A stretch of 64,000 nucleotides of DNA from the NCBI GenBank assembly GCA_036924285.1, contig JAYKYS010000016.1:4774001-4838000 (forward strand), in the 5' to 3' direction. How positions within the stretch are numbered: the stretch's first letter is position 1; each line of letters starts with the position of its first letter. Below the pieces are notes generated by a model. It worked only from the letters and a program-made list of their open reading frames with translations. It did not search any database and was not told the DNA's origin. Shown here in pieces: positions 22,980 to 35,500 of the stretch. Made by a program: the position numbers and the translations under genes. The DNA is from Asterella californica (Eukaryota > Streptophyta > Marchantiopsida > Marchantiales > Aytoniaceae).

Positions 22980-25283
22980 CTACTCTGATTGCTCGGAGGT
23001 AATCTCTTCTTGATCTGCTCCTATCAGAGCTCCTAACGCGGCTTCTGATAAGCTAGGAAGCCCTGCGAACACCTCGAGTAACACTGAGGTGGCTTCCTCC
23101 TCATCGTTCTTCGCTGGCCCTGCTGTCGCTGCTGCTGCTTCTTCCTCGGCTTCTGCTTTGGCTTCAGAAGACGGAAGCGTCTTCTGGGAAGCGGAGTCGA
23201 GTGATGCTTCCTCGCTCTTCTGGAGCATTAGTTTGGTACTAGGGACCATGGCGACCTCATAGGGGTCCGAGGAAGTCGCTTCCTCCACGCGAAATACCTG
23301 GGAAGACGGTTCTTCTTCTTGTCTTCCAGGAGACATCTTGTCTTCCGGAGCTTCTTCCGGAGTCTTCTCGGCTTCCAACGCTGTCACTACCAAGTGCACA
23401 GCGAGGTCGAACTCCTCCTTCTCCATATCGGCACCGATCGATGGTACTAGGGTTTGAGAAGATGTAGTTATCGGTGGCGGAGTCGAGGAAAAACCATAGA
23501 GTGTCTTCACCCCCTCTATCTGCCTATCCAAGTACCGGAACATACTCTCCTTGCACTCTACCAACATCGCCTTGGAGTCATCGTCCCACTCTCTAGCCAA
23601 GGTAAGCAACTTCCTACCCGCGGTGAATTTGAACTTCTTCCGAAGCGCTTCCACCGACTATGCTAGTATCTCCTGCGCACGAGCTTCCACTGCTTCCCGC
23701 ATCTTCTGTTTGCAACTCGCGCTTCTGCGGCTTCCCGCTGCGTCTTCCATCTTGTCTTCTCTCTACGAGGGCGGTGATCTTCCCCCGCACTCGGAGAACC
23801 TCTTGGTCGCGCTACTGTAAACGTGCCTGCAACTCTTGGTTGCTCTTCTTCAGTTGGGTCAGCTCCTTGGCAGAAGCGGCTGCTTCCGTCTTGTACCTCG
23901 CTGCGAGCTTCTCCGTGGTGCGGAGACTAGCTTCTGCCTTCTGCCTTCTTCTGGCCTTCTTCCTGACGCATCAAGGTGCACAGACCGAATCCAGGCTGTA
24001 GTGACTTCTTTTGAGCCTTCCAGCAACTTCATAGCTGGCTGGATCTCTAAGTGGAAGAAGGCACTGAACTCTTCCAGTCTTCTTCCTACGGAAGACAGGT
24101 TCATCTCCACAATCCGATCGGAGGTGTCGACCTTGTCTTCCAGAGGCAAGGATGCCTCTTTCACCACTATGGTCTTCAGCTTCTACGCACGAGAAGAAGC
24201 TACTCTTCTCATCTTCCGGGGTGGAAGATCTCTCCCCATGGTAGAAGCGATCCTCTTTACTGCGCTTCCTCGCATCGCAGTAGGAGTATCTATCCATCCT
24301 TCGTCTTCTGGAGTCTTCGGAAGACTCCTTGGTGTGGCAGAAGCGGTCTTCTGCTCTGGTCGGGTACTCAACGGCTCTTCCTGCGAGTCAGACTCCGATC
24401 CCGAATGAATGAGGGAGGTGGTCTTCCTAGATACACTTCTAGGACCCATCTTCCTCGGAGACGTGGTGTCTTCCGACCCACTGGAGTCGTCTTTCCTCAC
24501 CAGAAACGTCTTCTGATGAGTGCCGGGCCTCAGCTGCGGCATCAGAGTGGGAGGGGGAGTTACAGCTGCTGCTTGGTCGTCTTCTTTCGAGGTCTCCTCC
24601 TTCGTCTCATGCTGCCCTGTTGGCCCATACTTCACCAACTGATCTTCCGTGAGATCTCCCATGGCTACGTACAGATAACAGAGAAAAGGTGTCAAGTGTC
24701 CTCATGCCGGGGTACCTAAGTACGCTAGCTCCGCCTGTACATATACGTGGAAGAATGCGCGCCAGTTGACGGGCACTCCTTCCGCGCATACTGCTTCCAG
24801 GAACTCCACGTCCTGATCTCCAAGGTACCTCGTCTTCTGCGCTTTCCCCTTGGGAAAGAGATGCAGAAACAGCTTCGCCAGAAGTCGCTTCTTCGGCTCC
24901 CGGTAAGATTCTACCTTCCATCCGTTCCTTCCCTGTCTGTCCTCCATGAGGAGGCAAGTTGTGCTTCTAGGCACATGCCACTCACTCACGATCCTGGGTA
25001 AGATCTTCTTCTCGAGCTAATAACCTCGGTCCTCGGATTCTGGCATGTGGAAGGCCCTACGTCACCAATCTTCAGTCCAGGAAGATGGTCTTCCTTGAGC
25101 TACTCCTGCCTTCGCAGGTACACGATTGCGAGGCGGTAAGGCTGCCCAAATCTCCTCCAGAAGACCCTGATCGGCGAGGTTCCAATCCCACAGGAAGAAG
25201 TCGAGACCCAACTCCTTGAGGAAGGGTTTGGTCTCGACCAACTCTGCTGCGGGTAACACCAACCCTCGAGGATGCATCGACAT
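22980..25283 (-). pseudogene. LTR-ORF, copy in solo LTR 2
   Basis: About 768 codons from MSMHPRGLVLPAAEL to the shared C-terminus EEITSEQSE. The order is: an N-terminal conserved block; a Trp/Leu-rich globular part (CLLMEDRQGRNGWKVESYRE, LAYLGTPA, GHLTPFLCYLYVAMGDL); and an acidic Ser/Thr/Pro linker. Next come a long coiled coil, EALRKKFKFTAGRKLLTLAR, LDRQIEGVKTLYG and a Glu/Ala-rich tail. Stops include TGA near 25,063, TAG at 24,183-24,185 and TAG at 23,812-23,814, and the coiled-coil part has frameshifts. Overall plan (globular head, coiled coil) recalls gag-like or plant 'putative gypsy type transposon' proteins, but I recognise no catalytic motif and assign no function. Confidence 0.78.
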
Positions 25284-26988
25284 ACTTGAAAATCTATTGC
25301 ACTAAGCCACACGCACTTACTGTGAGCCGAAGGCTCAATCCTTCCCAAGTGCCCACAGTCTAGCTTCTACTTCTCAGAAGACAGCTACTCCGTCTTCCGA
25401 GATCCTAACAGTGCTTCCTAGATAGCTCTCGTCTTCCGAGCTATATCTAAACAATCCTAACTAAGCAAGGCCTCGCATGGATTCCTCAGAAGACAACCCA
25501 CCTTGCATTACATCCTACTTCCTATCAGAAGATGAAAAATGTGCGAGAAGCAAAGCGTATGAACAAGTTCCAGAAGATGATCGAGGTTCCTGCGGTGACA
25601 GTGGCCTCTGAGAAGACCCCCGGGACAGCTTCCGATTAAGTAACGTTCTCGGAAGACCTCCCGTAGTCAGGCTTCTCTTCACTAGTCTCACCTGTCTTCG
25701 GCTTCCGACTCGCAATCTAACCTCACAACAGACATGAAACCTTCATACTCTATTTTTCGACCTCTGCCTCTCATACACACTCAGAAGAAGCTTGCTGCAT
25801 GATGGGAAGACATGACCCTCGACCATTCTCTCCAGATTCTGTCAGCAAGACTTCTCACGACTCTCTCTTAAGTTCGGGAAGAAGAAGGAATGGGCTGCTA
25901 TGGGTCGGACAGAAGAGATCCGAAATGGACCCTCACGTCTTCTCGCGCATTTTGCCAACCCTTCCAGTCTTCTAGTCTCTCTAGGAAGATGTGGATTTGA
26001 GAAGCTTGGAAGACCGAGAGGCACAGGCCTAGTTCTCGACTTCCAACTTCTCGAAATAACAAAACAACTCACCAAGCCACTCGGAATTCGTACCAAGCCT
26101 CTCTTAACAAAAACAAATCCAATCCACTTCTCGATACGAATTGCATACAGTCAGGCTTCCGAAGACAGTCAGGCTTCCGAAGCGTCTTCCGAAGATGTTC
26201 CAATCTTCCGAAGCGTCTTCTGTTCAAATTTTCGAGAGTAGAGGGATGGTAGGGTAGGGAAATTGATAGCTGGGATCTCCAATTTGAGGGCGATGAGTAG
26301 GGAAGCTCAAATTGAACTCAGGAAGAAACAAGAAGATGTCTGACGGAAATTGAGCAGCGCTTCCGCATCCAATGTCACAAAAGGAAAAATGTGGAGAGGG
26401 AATTGATCGATCGGGTTGCTTGCAAACAACCGGAGAAGCGCGGGGGATACCAAACAAAAGGCGAGAAGCGGTGGGAAGGGAAGAGAACATGGGAAGAACC
26501 TCAAATGATCTTCTGCCTGCTTCCCGAGCTGTCTTCTTCTTCCACGCGCTTCCGGCTCTGGTCCTAGCTCCAATGCGACCCCACCGAGCTGCTTCCGCTG
26601 TCAGCTTCTTACTATATCGCATCGATCAGGACTTCCACCTTTGATTCCACTCAACCGTCCTCCAATGTCAGCTTTCGAGAGTTCGCAGAAAAACTCCTTC
26701 AGCTCGATACGCTTCTGCTCTCAGTAATTCGTCCTCGCCTTCCTTCTAGCTTCGAATCGATCCTGACCTCACTCAATTTCACCTCGCTGCCTTCCTCACT
26801 CAAATCAATCATTCTTGAATCAATTTAACCAAGAAGCGCTCTTGCTGCGAGAAGTCGCAATATGCTAATGCGCTTCCTGCGCATCTTTCTCGCAGTTTAG
26901 GAGTTTCGACCCTCTCGACCTACCTAACCTATTCGGTGCTACCTGGTAGGTGCACCTACTTCTTATGTGGTGAAGCTTCCGCGGTTGC

Positions 26989-27080
26989 CGTCTTCCGGAA
27001 GATACGTGTCTTCCGCTGTCTTCCGTCTTCCGAAGACACAACCGAGAAGACGCTTCCCGGAAGACGGTCGTCTTCCGAAG
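26989..27080. repeat. GTCTTC/GAAGAC-saturated LTR segment
   Basis: Eight copies of GTCTTC or its complement lie in about 92 bp, including the 13-bp palindrome GTCTTCCGAAGAC. The same cluster recurs in the other LTR copies (about 37,798-37,900 and 48,215-48,310). Confidence 0.8.
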
Positions 27081-27232
27081 AAGTCAACTTCTTATTACAA
27101 AAAGCTCGTAAGATCATCTTCCTTCTAAGGAAGCCGTAATCTTAAGTAACAACGCTTCTTCAGTTATACAAACAAGGTATTAATCTTAAAAATTTCAAAA
27201 ATTTGTGAATCCTGTAATTTGTGGGCACCACA

Positions 27233-27923
27233 TGTGTTCATTTGAATTGTCCACCTGAGCAATTTTGCACGTGGATGGGTGAAACAATATCAAACATGCT
27301 ATGTGAATATGTATCATCTCATCGATATATGTGCTTTCATGTGTGTAGTTGGTGGACTTGCATATAATATTGTTTGCATTCTTTGTTACAAAGTAAAGGA
27401 GAGTGACTTGGGATGGACATTCAGCTTAAAGAGATTATTGTGAGACTACTTGTATGCAGATTGTAGTGAACGACTAGAGCGGATGAGCTTATCTCGATGT
27501 CAATATTTTCTAAAGAGACTTATTATGTAGACTGAATTATATGTTGTGAGAGATGGATGCATATGGATCTGGAGGATTATAGCGACCTCTAAACTTTTTA
27601 TTTCTAAATCTTTTTCAGATCAAACTGGTGTATCTCGAGCGTGTTCATTACCAACAGTTTTTGACATGATTCTTTGAGCATAAACTTAATACGTAAGTTC
27701 AGCTTTCACATCTTTTATGTTCACATAATCTTACATGTTGTTATTTATTGTCAAGAATGAGATCTCGTCATTTTTATCCTAATATGAGAGAAGATGGATT
27801 CAAATCAGCTCCCACCACTTAAATTTCAACACCGAGATAAGACACATTTGCCAACCTAAAACCATGTACCAAGTCATAGTAGTGAATAATTTTAGAGATG
27901 AATACTACAAAGAGGTCGTGTCA
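27233..27923. other. AT-rich spacer
   Basis: Between the solo LTR and the CACTA end; no gene or repeat recognised. Confidence 0.3.
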
Positions 27924-28640
27924 CACTATAAAAAAAGATATATTTTACGATGCGGGAAATGGTAGATTTTGTGGAAAAAACGCTTGCGATGTAAACTAGA
28001 ATCGTAACTTTGTGATACTTTATGCATCGCAAATTCAAACTTTCAACAAAAGTCAACATCACAAACTTTGCAACATGTAATCAATCACAAATGTGAATCT
28101 ACATGCATCGCAATCTTCGCGATTCACTTTACATCACCGAGTTTGAGATACTATTTGCATTGCAAAGCATCAAAGGAGTATTTTTGATATTTCATTACAA
28201 TGCTTTATGCATCACAATGTAGAACGCAATGTTGTTTAAAAAACACTATGCGAGAATATGTATATCACGGAATTTATGATGCTTTTCATGTTGCAATCTA
28301 GGTGATGCTACGAGCATCACACTTGCTATGTTATACGCGTCACAGTTGCGGTGCATTTTGCATAACAAGTGTGGAACACAAACAAAGTTCAAATAGATAA
28401 TATGAGATGGTCCATGTATTGTGAACTGTACAATGCATTTCATGTTGCGGATTTTATGATGCGGACTTCATTATAAATTTAAAGCATAAAATATTGTGTG
28501 TAAATGATAATTATGATGTTATGTATACCATAAACTTTTATGATGCATTTTATGTTGCAGAATATGCGGTGCGTTTTGGAATCACAAGTGCGATGTACTA
28601 TGCATCATAATATTTTTAAAGATATGTATGTTTCAAGGTG
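27924..28640. repeat. CACTA terminus and subterminal repeats
   Basis: About a dozen variants of TGCGATGC or TGCATCGCA occur (for example near 27,949, 27,985, 28,021, 28,103, 28,160, 28,207, 28,350, 28,447 and 28,555). They are clustered within 720 bp and absent further on. Confidence 0.65.
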
Positions 28641-29039
28641 TTTTTTATTATTGTCTAGGATGAGTTGTTGTGACGTTTTTACCTCTTGCATGCAATGTTC
28701 AATAATTGTGAAGTGATTTTTAGAACGATATGTCTCATACATGCACATATGACAATCTCCTCCAATGTATAAATATTAACTTGATATTTACACATCCAAG
28801 TCATAATGGTTTATGACGTTGTCTACCACGACAATTGCTCTATCTTGAACAATGCTCTCGCGATATCTACTGGATGAATATCAACCAATGAGGATCTGTA
28901 ATTTATGATGTATAGAAACATTGCTCTATTTGTGACATATGTACAAAAGACTTGTCACTAGTTATGTCAAAATGTAAAACATCATTGTGTCTATACGAGA
29001 GAGTCCACACTCATGTGTTACTCCAATAGCTCTATTGTC

Positions 29040-30540
29040 TCAAAGCCAAGTCCTATACCATCTATACAAGAGGACTACTTGTGTAAAATCCACGAAGTCA
29101 AGCTCAATAATATCCTCTATCGTTCCAAAATAAAGGACCGATGCATGCTCAAGATTAAAGTCATGTCTATTAGCTCGACAATCTTCAGCAAAAGAGTTAC
29201 ACACTCCATAGTTTATCATCCGCAACATCTTTTGATCAAGTATATAAATCACATACGTCAATCTTGTGTCCATATTTGTGTATATCTCTTTGTTTTTTAA
29301 TGAATCTTTGGATCAGTAACCGTATCTGATCGGTGATGAGAGGACAATGATTAATATCTTCATGAGTTGTAATCAAAGAATCAATCCTCTTCACCAAATT
29401 TATCATATAGAGATTGATTCGTGAGAATCGAAAGTATCCAAAGTACAACATAAATAAAGATTAAATCTTATAATAACAGTGAGTATAAGCTTGAAATATG
29501 ACAAAAATTATTGAAGAAGTAATGTAACAGAAGTCACTTGTCCTTCTCATAGAATGAGAACAGTTCTTCCATATATGTGATGTTATGGAAGAAAAAGTTA
29601 TGGAAGAAAAAGTTATGAACTTGCTCAAGATAATAAAAGTCAAGACGCGTCAGTTGCCTACTCCATGAATAACTTCTTTTGTTAACCTCTCGTCTTATTT
29701 GTCTTCAAATAGAAGTGGAGAACGATGATCTAATTGTTTTGATACTTAGAACAAAGAAACATAGCTTTAGTGCATAAATATCATTCAGTGATGCATCATT
29801 TCGATCGAGCTCTTTGGCATACAAGATGTTTAAAGAACTTCATATATCTCTCAAGTCAATACATTCATCTATAATACATTGGTCCACAAATGACAACCTT
29901 ACGTACCAAATGAACAAACTAGCAGATCTGAATATCATAGAATCATGGAGAAAATGCTCGTTCCAACTTGCAAAAGGTTTGAACAACAGATACTTCCATA
30001 TGAGATATGTTGTTGACGATGATCTCTTTCGATCATACTCATCTTTTGACAATACATCAAGACATATGCACTTGTTAAAAGTTGTAAAAAATTACATACA
30101 TCATGAAGTTTAACAATGCTAACAAAACATGAACTAAAAATCTGAACTTATCTCAAAAGTTTTGAGAGATCATAAATCACCTTTCATACTTCAGGACTCC
30201 CTAAGTGTAACATGCAAGAAACACTTGTGGTAATCATGTGTCTTCAATCCAGTAGGACATGTTGAAGTGTCATCAGAAAATGATTTTTGCAAGCATGCAC
30301 CATAACCAGTAAGGAAATGAACAACAACTATTATCTCTTTGAATATATTGCGTTGTTGTGATATCATGATCCATTGTGATGGACTTATACTCTCTTATGT
30401 ATAAACCCGTGCATCTTGATGCATGCCCACCTCCTCACATGCTCTCCTCAATGTGAATCCATCATTCTCTCCAAACATGTGTTTGATGATAGACTTTCTG
30501 ACATAGTCTTTGATGTGCATGAGATCAGGCAGGTGAGTGA
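29040..30540 (-). pseudogene. TNP2-type CACTA transposase, decayed
   Basis: Reading minus, homologous blocks appear in the family order. First is DLMHIKDYVRKSIIKHMFGE (about 30,530). Then comes LKTHDYHKCFLHVTL (about 30,220), like the 'MKSHDCHVLLQ' block. A block like the ERYL..LK..VRN..RPEGSI motif follows (about 29,850-29,770). The last, YFGTIEDIIELDFVDFTQVVLLYRW (about 29,130-29,060), is like the DUF4216 'YGVLxDIIEL...VVLFKCDWW' block. Stops and frameshifts interrupt all of it. In intact elements the protein cuts the CACTA termini. Confidence 0.65.
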
Positions 30541-30849
30541 CAAGAAGATAATACAAGACAACATAATGACAATTAACAACGACTAGATAATATGCACAAC
30601 AATAAAATATGATAATTTATGTGCACTTGAAGAGTAATTACTCTCCACTATGGACACTCAATATATTCTCGTCGTATTCTTGTTCATCTCTTCACTCTCA
30701 ACGGCAGATCAGTTTTGAAGCCAATGAGAAGCTAAACACTGCAAGGATATAGATCTTGTGTCACGCTCACTGATATGTTGTCTCATTAGATCATCAAGAG
30801 AGGTATTTGATATATTCCAAGTAAATCACCTTGTGTAGGTGTGAAGAAT

Positions 30850-31369
30850 GTGTCGCTTGCAAATTTCTCTGAGCAACTATGTGACTTGCAACCCCTTGTT
30901 GGCTCACTCAATCCACTTCAAAAATGACTTCTTGGTAACTCGATCTGAGTCTTCCAAAAAGTATTCTTCTCTTAATGCACGTGAAAATGTTTCTCAATCA
31001 TTCCCAAAATGTTTATTCAACGTCTTCATGTGTTCATGAATCTAGAGCACTGCAGCCAACTCGAGTGTGTTTATCTTTTCATCCTTTGACAGTTAAATTT
31101 AGCTCCATTTCCTTCACATAATGCCTCAAATAATTTGAGATATTTCTCTCATCAAATTGATCGACCTTACGGACAACTATTTGCAGTGCTTTCATCACCA
31201 AAGTCTCTTTTTGCTCGTTTGCTTGTTGTTGCTTCGTGAACATCGTAAATGTTTCGAACATCTGAGAAGTCTTAAGATCCAAATTTATTCCAAGCATCTT
31301 CCCTTTAACTACGTGCTCCATCCTCGTTCCACCTAACTCTACCTTAAGTGTAACACATGTGCACCACAT
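30850..31369 (-). pseudogene. Gag fragment of family 2
   Basis: The ORF 31,369-31,079 (FETFTMFTKQQQANEQKETL, ISNYLRHYVKEMELN) aligns with 17,423-17,223. The adjoining frames to 30,850 align with the DWETFARAL/FLEDSDRVTKKSF block. Nothing of pol follows; the fragment abuts the CACTA relic. Confidence 0.7.
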
Positions 31370-32016
31370 AACACAACTGGACGTTCAACTTTATTCTAAG
31401 TACAGGAAGGATTCATACACGATAGACATATGCTTTAGATCACAAGAGCACCTTCGAACAATCCCTTAAGCCGACTTGTGCACTTCATTGTTCTTTCTCG
31501 ACAAACTATCTAAAATACTCAATTTTGATCTTCTACGATTTGCTGATATGAGCTCCACTCAAGATGGATCTTACAACAATGAATACCTTACTGTAAAAGC
31601 TTTCCAATGATACGAGTAATACACTGACTGGATCAATGTAACTCTTATCACAATAGATCAAAATTGATCTTTATAACACTTGTAACCCAAAATGTCTTAA
31701 CCGTTCTTCTTGACTCGCATGTTTAATCTAAGTTCTGAGTAATCAAACAAGCTCCAAACTAAGCATCCAGCATACCACTATGAAGTTTGTCTTGTAGAAG
31801 TTCCAACAAGATAAGACATGCACGCAGCAGGCAACCAATGAGCTCGAGACATGGTGTTGAAGACAAACAATATATCATAGTTAGAGATTTCCAATCAAGA
31901 ATTTTGACATAGTGTAACTTCTTCTTTAATTATGATCTCCGTGCCAAATACACAACATAGTCTCATTGTCTCACTTGCAACACCTCCCATGACGTTTCAC
32001 TTCCAATCCCCAAGTA
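31370..32016. other. Non-coding, probably LTR/leader of the family 2 fragment
   Basis: It lies between gag and repeat A. No coding sequence is supported and termini are not identified. Confidence 0.3.
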
Positions 32017-32523
32017 GTTTGTTCAAAACCAACCAAGAGATGTAGGTGAAATCACTCTTCTCTTTCAAAACTCGTCATACTGTAATCGACAACTTATTGC
32101 TCTCATCTTAAACTTCCAACTAGGCTCAAACTTCATAGAAAATTCTCCCTAACTCCTCACTACTGCTCTCTGAAATTTCAGCTTAGACCCCAAACCTATT
32201 ACTAGAAAATGGACCAAGCTTTTTTTTTGTGTTGACTTATGAGCTTTATTGACCACGATGGCTAAAATCCACGACCTCAACACCTTCTCTTAACCAAATG
32301 AGATGACATTTCACAAGTAGTAACGTGATAGAGCAAATTCCAATGAGCATGAGATTCGATCTCATGCTCATGAAACAACTCAACCATTGAATCCAAGCAA
32401 AACGGTTTTACTTCTTCCTCTCAACTGTTACATCCAACTTCAATTGACCATTTTGAGGTCAAATCCAATCCAAGTCTTGTAACTCCAAATTTTGCACTCA
32501 TGTAGGACTAATTTACATCAGTG
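32017..32523. repeat. Repeat A, copy 1 (interrupted A-B-C repeat)
   Basis: About 505 bp nearly identical to 60,204-60,714, ending 'aatttacatcagt'. In this copy the next sequence is the giant-LTR element; in the other copy it is segment B. Possibly part of an old LTR. Confidence 0.85.
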
Positions 32524-35500
32524 TGTAGTGACGTAGGATTTATCCTTTTGCCCATTTAGTATACAAGATGTCGTTACCACATAAGATTTTCCCAATGGTC
32601 TTCCTGCAGCACTACAACGACATTCACCTTCACGGAAGCTCAATAGAAGTCTCTGAAGCTCACTAGAAGAAGATAAGAAGATGGGGAAGATGAGAGAAGA
32701 TGGGGAAGAAGAGAAAATCCAAACAAGACAAAACAAGATGAAAAGAAGAAATTAAGTTTCCGACAGGCTTCTAGTCCGGATTCTGACTAACAAGCCATCC
32801 CTGCTTGTAATAGTTTGGGGAGGAAGACAACAAACATGGGTACAGTCGCACCGTCTTCTACTCGAGGATGTCGTCTTCTGCTGTGGGAAGAAGGCTTCTT
32901 TCTTCTTCACTTCGCTGGTTTGACTACTCTGTCTAATGAGATCTCTTACCCAGAAGACCGTTCGTACGTAGATCCCAAGTGCTCTACTGAACGAGCCAAG
33001 CTACACTTCCACAACTGCTGAAGGTCACCGCCACTCAAGAAGAACACTTCCCATGCACAATTGGAAGCGAATTCAATACAATCCACCACCCAGAAGACAT
33101 GAACCAAGCTTCTGCACTCAAATCCACAATCCATTCCCCGAGAAGAAGTCACAATGGCATTGGGAAGCTCACTCCCTCTACTTCCTGCGTCTACTCCTCG
33201 ACACACCAGCCTAGCTAACAAGACTGCACGAGGATGCCGTTCTCTGTTCCTACACTGTTCACTACCTCTATCTACATCTTCGAACCACTACTGGTACGAG
33301 CATGCAGACCCCTCCTGTGTATTCCAAGACTATTCGTATGTTTCCAACAACGGGTGTAGTGTGCGAAGAACTGTCTAACCTGTGTCTCTGCTCTAATGTG
33401 TCTCGTCTGCCTGCACCATAAAATCGATGTGTGTGTGCAGTAGTTACAGAACTCTATCTCCTACTCTTCGACCCTACTTATGTCGATGCCATGAGAACTA
33501 GGGGAGACGACCACCATGGAGAGAGAGGCGCTGACAGGAGGTTGCACCCCACATGCAAGCGGTTCCCCTTCCTAATTAGCCATCCACCTTGTTCCTCCTA
33601 CGCTACCTATGCTGCCACATGGTGTCCTAACTATTTTTACACTGAAAACTGTCATCCTTAAGATAGCATGTTTTGGTCCTACTAAATCTGGAAGTATCAC
33701 TTCGGTTGCTGTCTACCCTGATTGCTCCATGACAATCTCTACCTGATCTGCTCCTATCGGAGCTACTATCTCGGCTTCTGATGGGCTAGGAAGCCCTGCA
33801 CTTACCTCGGGTGTCACTGAGGTAGCTTCCCTCTCCTCGCTCTTCGCTGGCCCTGCTGTTTCTGCGGCTGCGTCTTCCTCGGCTTCGGCTTCTGCTTCGG
33901 AAGACTGAATCGTCTTCTGGGAAGCAGAGTCGAATGGTGCGTCTTCGATCTTCTGAGGCACGGGTGCGGTACTAGGGACCATGACGACCTCATAGGGGTC
34001 CGGAGAAGTCGCTTCCTCCACGCGGAATACCTGGGAAGATGGCTCGTCTTCCTGTCTTCATTCTGTCTTCCGGGGCGTCATCCGGAGTCTTCTCGGCTTC
34101 CAACGCTGTCACTACCAAGTGCACAGCGAGATCGAATTCCTCCTTCTCCATTCTGGATCCAGTCGATGGTGCTGGAGCGTGGGAAGATGCGGTTGCAGGT
34201 GTCGGAAGTGAGAGAAGACCATAAAGTGCCTTCACTCCTTCTATCTGTCGATCTAAGTACCTGAACATGCTCTCCCGGCATTCCACCAACCTTGTCTTGG
34301 ACTCGCTGTCCCATCCTCTAGCTAAGATAAGTAACTTCCTACCCGCGGTGAAGTTGAACTTCTTCCGAAGTGCTTCCACCGACTGTGCTAGCATCTCATG
34401 CGCACGAGCCTCCGCTACTTCTCGCTGCGTCTTCTCAACTGCAACTCGTGCTTCTGCGACTTCTCGCTGCATCTTCCAAGTGGTCTGCTCCTCTGCGAGG
34501 GTGGTGATCTTCTCCCGCACTCGGAGGACTTCCTGATCGCGCTGTTGTACACGTGCATGCAACTCTTGGTTGCTCTTCCGAAGTTGTACCAGCTCCTTGG
34601 CAGAAGGGGCTGCTTCCGCCTTGTATCGGGCTGCGAGCTTCTCCGTGGTGCGGAGACTAGCTTCTAGCGACTCCGTCTTCTTCTGGTCTTCTCCCTGCCG
34701 CAGCAAGGTGCGCAGGCCGAACCCAGGTTGCAAGGGCCTCTCCTGTGCCTTCGCTCTCTTCTCCAGCAACTCCATCGCTGGCTGGATCTCCTTGTGGAAG
34801 AAGGCGCTGAACTCTTCCAGCCTTCTTCCTGCGGAAGACAGGTTCATCTCCACCACTCGCTCTAGGGTAGCGACCGTGTCTTCTAGAGGCAAGGATGCCT
34901 CTTCCACCACAATGGCCTTCGTCTTCTACGCACGAGAAGAAGCTACTCTTCTCATCTTCCGGGGTGGAAGACTCCTCATGGCAGGAGCGGCTCTCTTCGT
35001 TGCGTTTTCTCGCATCGCGTCAGGAGCGCTCATCCATCTTTCGTCTTCTAGAGTCTTCGGAAGACTCCCAGGTGTTGCAGAAGCGGTCTTCTGCTCTAAT
35101 CGGTTACTCAGCAGTTCTTCCTCCGAGTCTGTCTCCGATCCTGAATGAATGAGGGAGATGGGTGTCCTTGGTACACTTCTGGGATCCATCTTCCTCGGTG
35201 GCGTGGCGTCTTCCGACCCATTAGACTCGTCTTCCCTCACCAGAAGCGTCTTCTGGTGAGAGCCGTGCCTCATCTGTGGCATCAGAGTGGGAGGGGGAGT
35301 TGCGGCTGCGGCTCGATCATCGTCTTCCGAGGTCTCCTCTTTCTCCTTCTGTTGCCTTGTTGGCCCATACTCTGCCAACTGATCTCTCCTAAGATCCCCC
35401 ATGACTACGTACAAGTAGCAGAGGAAAGGTGTCAAGTGTCCTCCCGCCGGGGTACCCAAGTACGCTAGCTCCGTCTGTACATAGTTGTGGATGTATGCGT

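Larger units (their letters stand above)
21383..27232 (-). mobile_element. Solo giant LTR, copy 2, with target duplication TGTGT
   Basis: On the minus strand it starts TGTGGTG (27,232) and ends CACTACA (21,383), 5,850 bp. Both flanks are TGTGT (21,378-21,382 and 27,233-27,237), a perfect target site duplication. No internal region is present. It is the longest intact copy and defines the full LTR. Dense GTCTTC/GAAGAC words fill the first 250 bp. It contains the LTR-ORF at 22,980-25,283. Confidence 0.92.
27924..30540 (-). mobile_element. CACTA (En/Spm) DNA transposon relic
   Basis: At 27,924 the sequence CACTATAAAAAAAG has the CACTA-type terminal form. It is followed to about 28,640 by a dense set of GCGATGCAT / TGCATCGCA-like words in both orientations, typical of subterminal transposase-binding repeats. 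Minus-strand coding remnants of a TNP2-type transposase follow at 29,040-30,540. The distal terminus is not found, so the element is 5'-truncated or replaced by the gag fragment at 30.85 kb. Confidence 0.7.

Noticed and set aside
24051..24719. Plus-strand 222-residue ORF (and similar at 34,570-35,148)
   Set aside because: Antisense shadow of the LTR-ORF; Arg/Ser-rich with no conserved motif, and the minus frame aligns between copies.
29814..30113. Plus-strand 99-residue ORF
   Set aside because: Opposite-strand shadow of the CACTA transposase relic.
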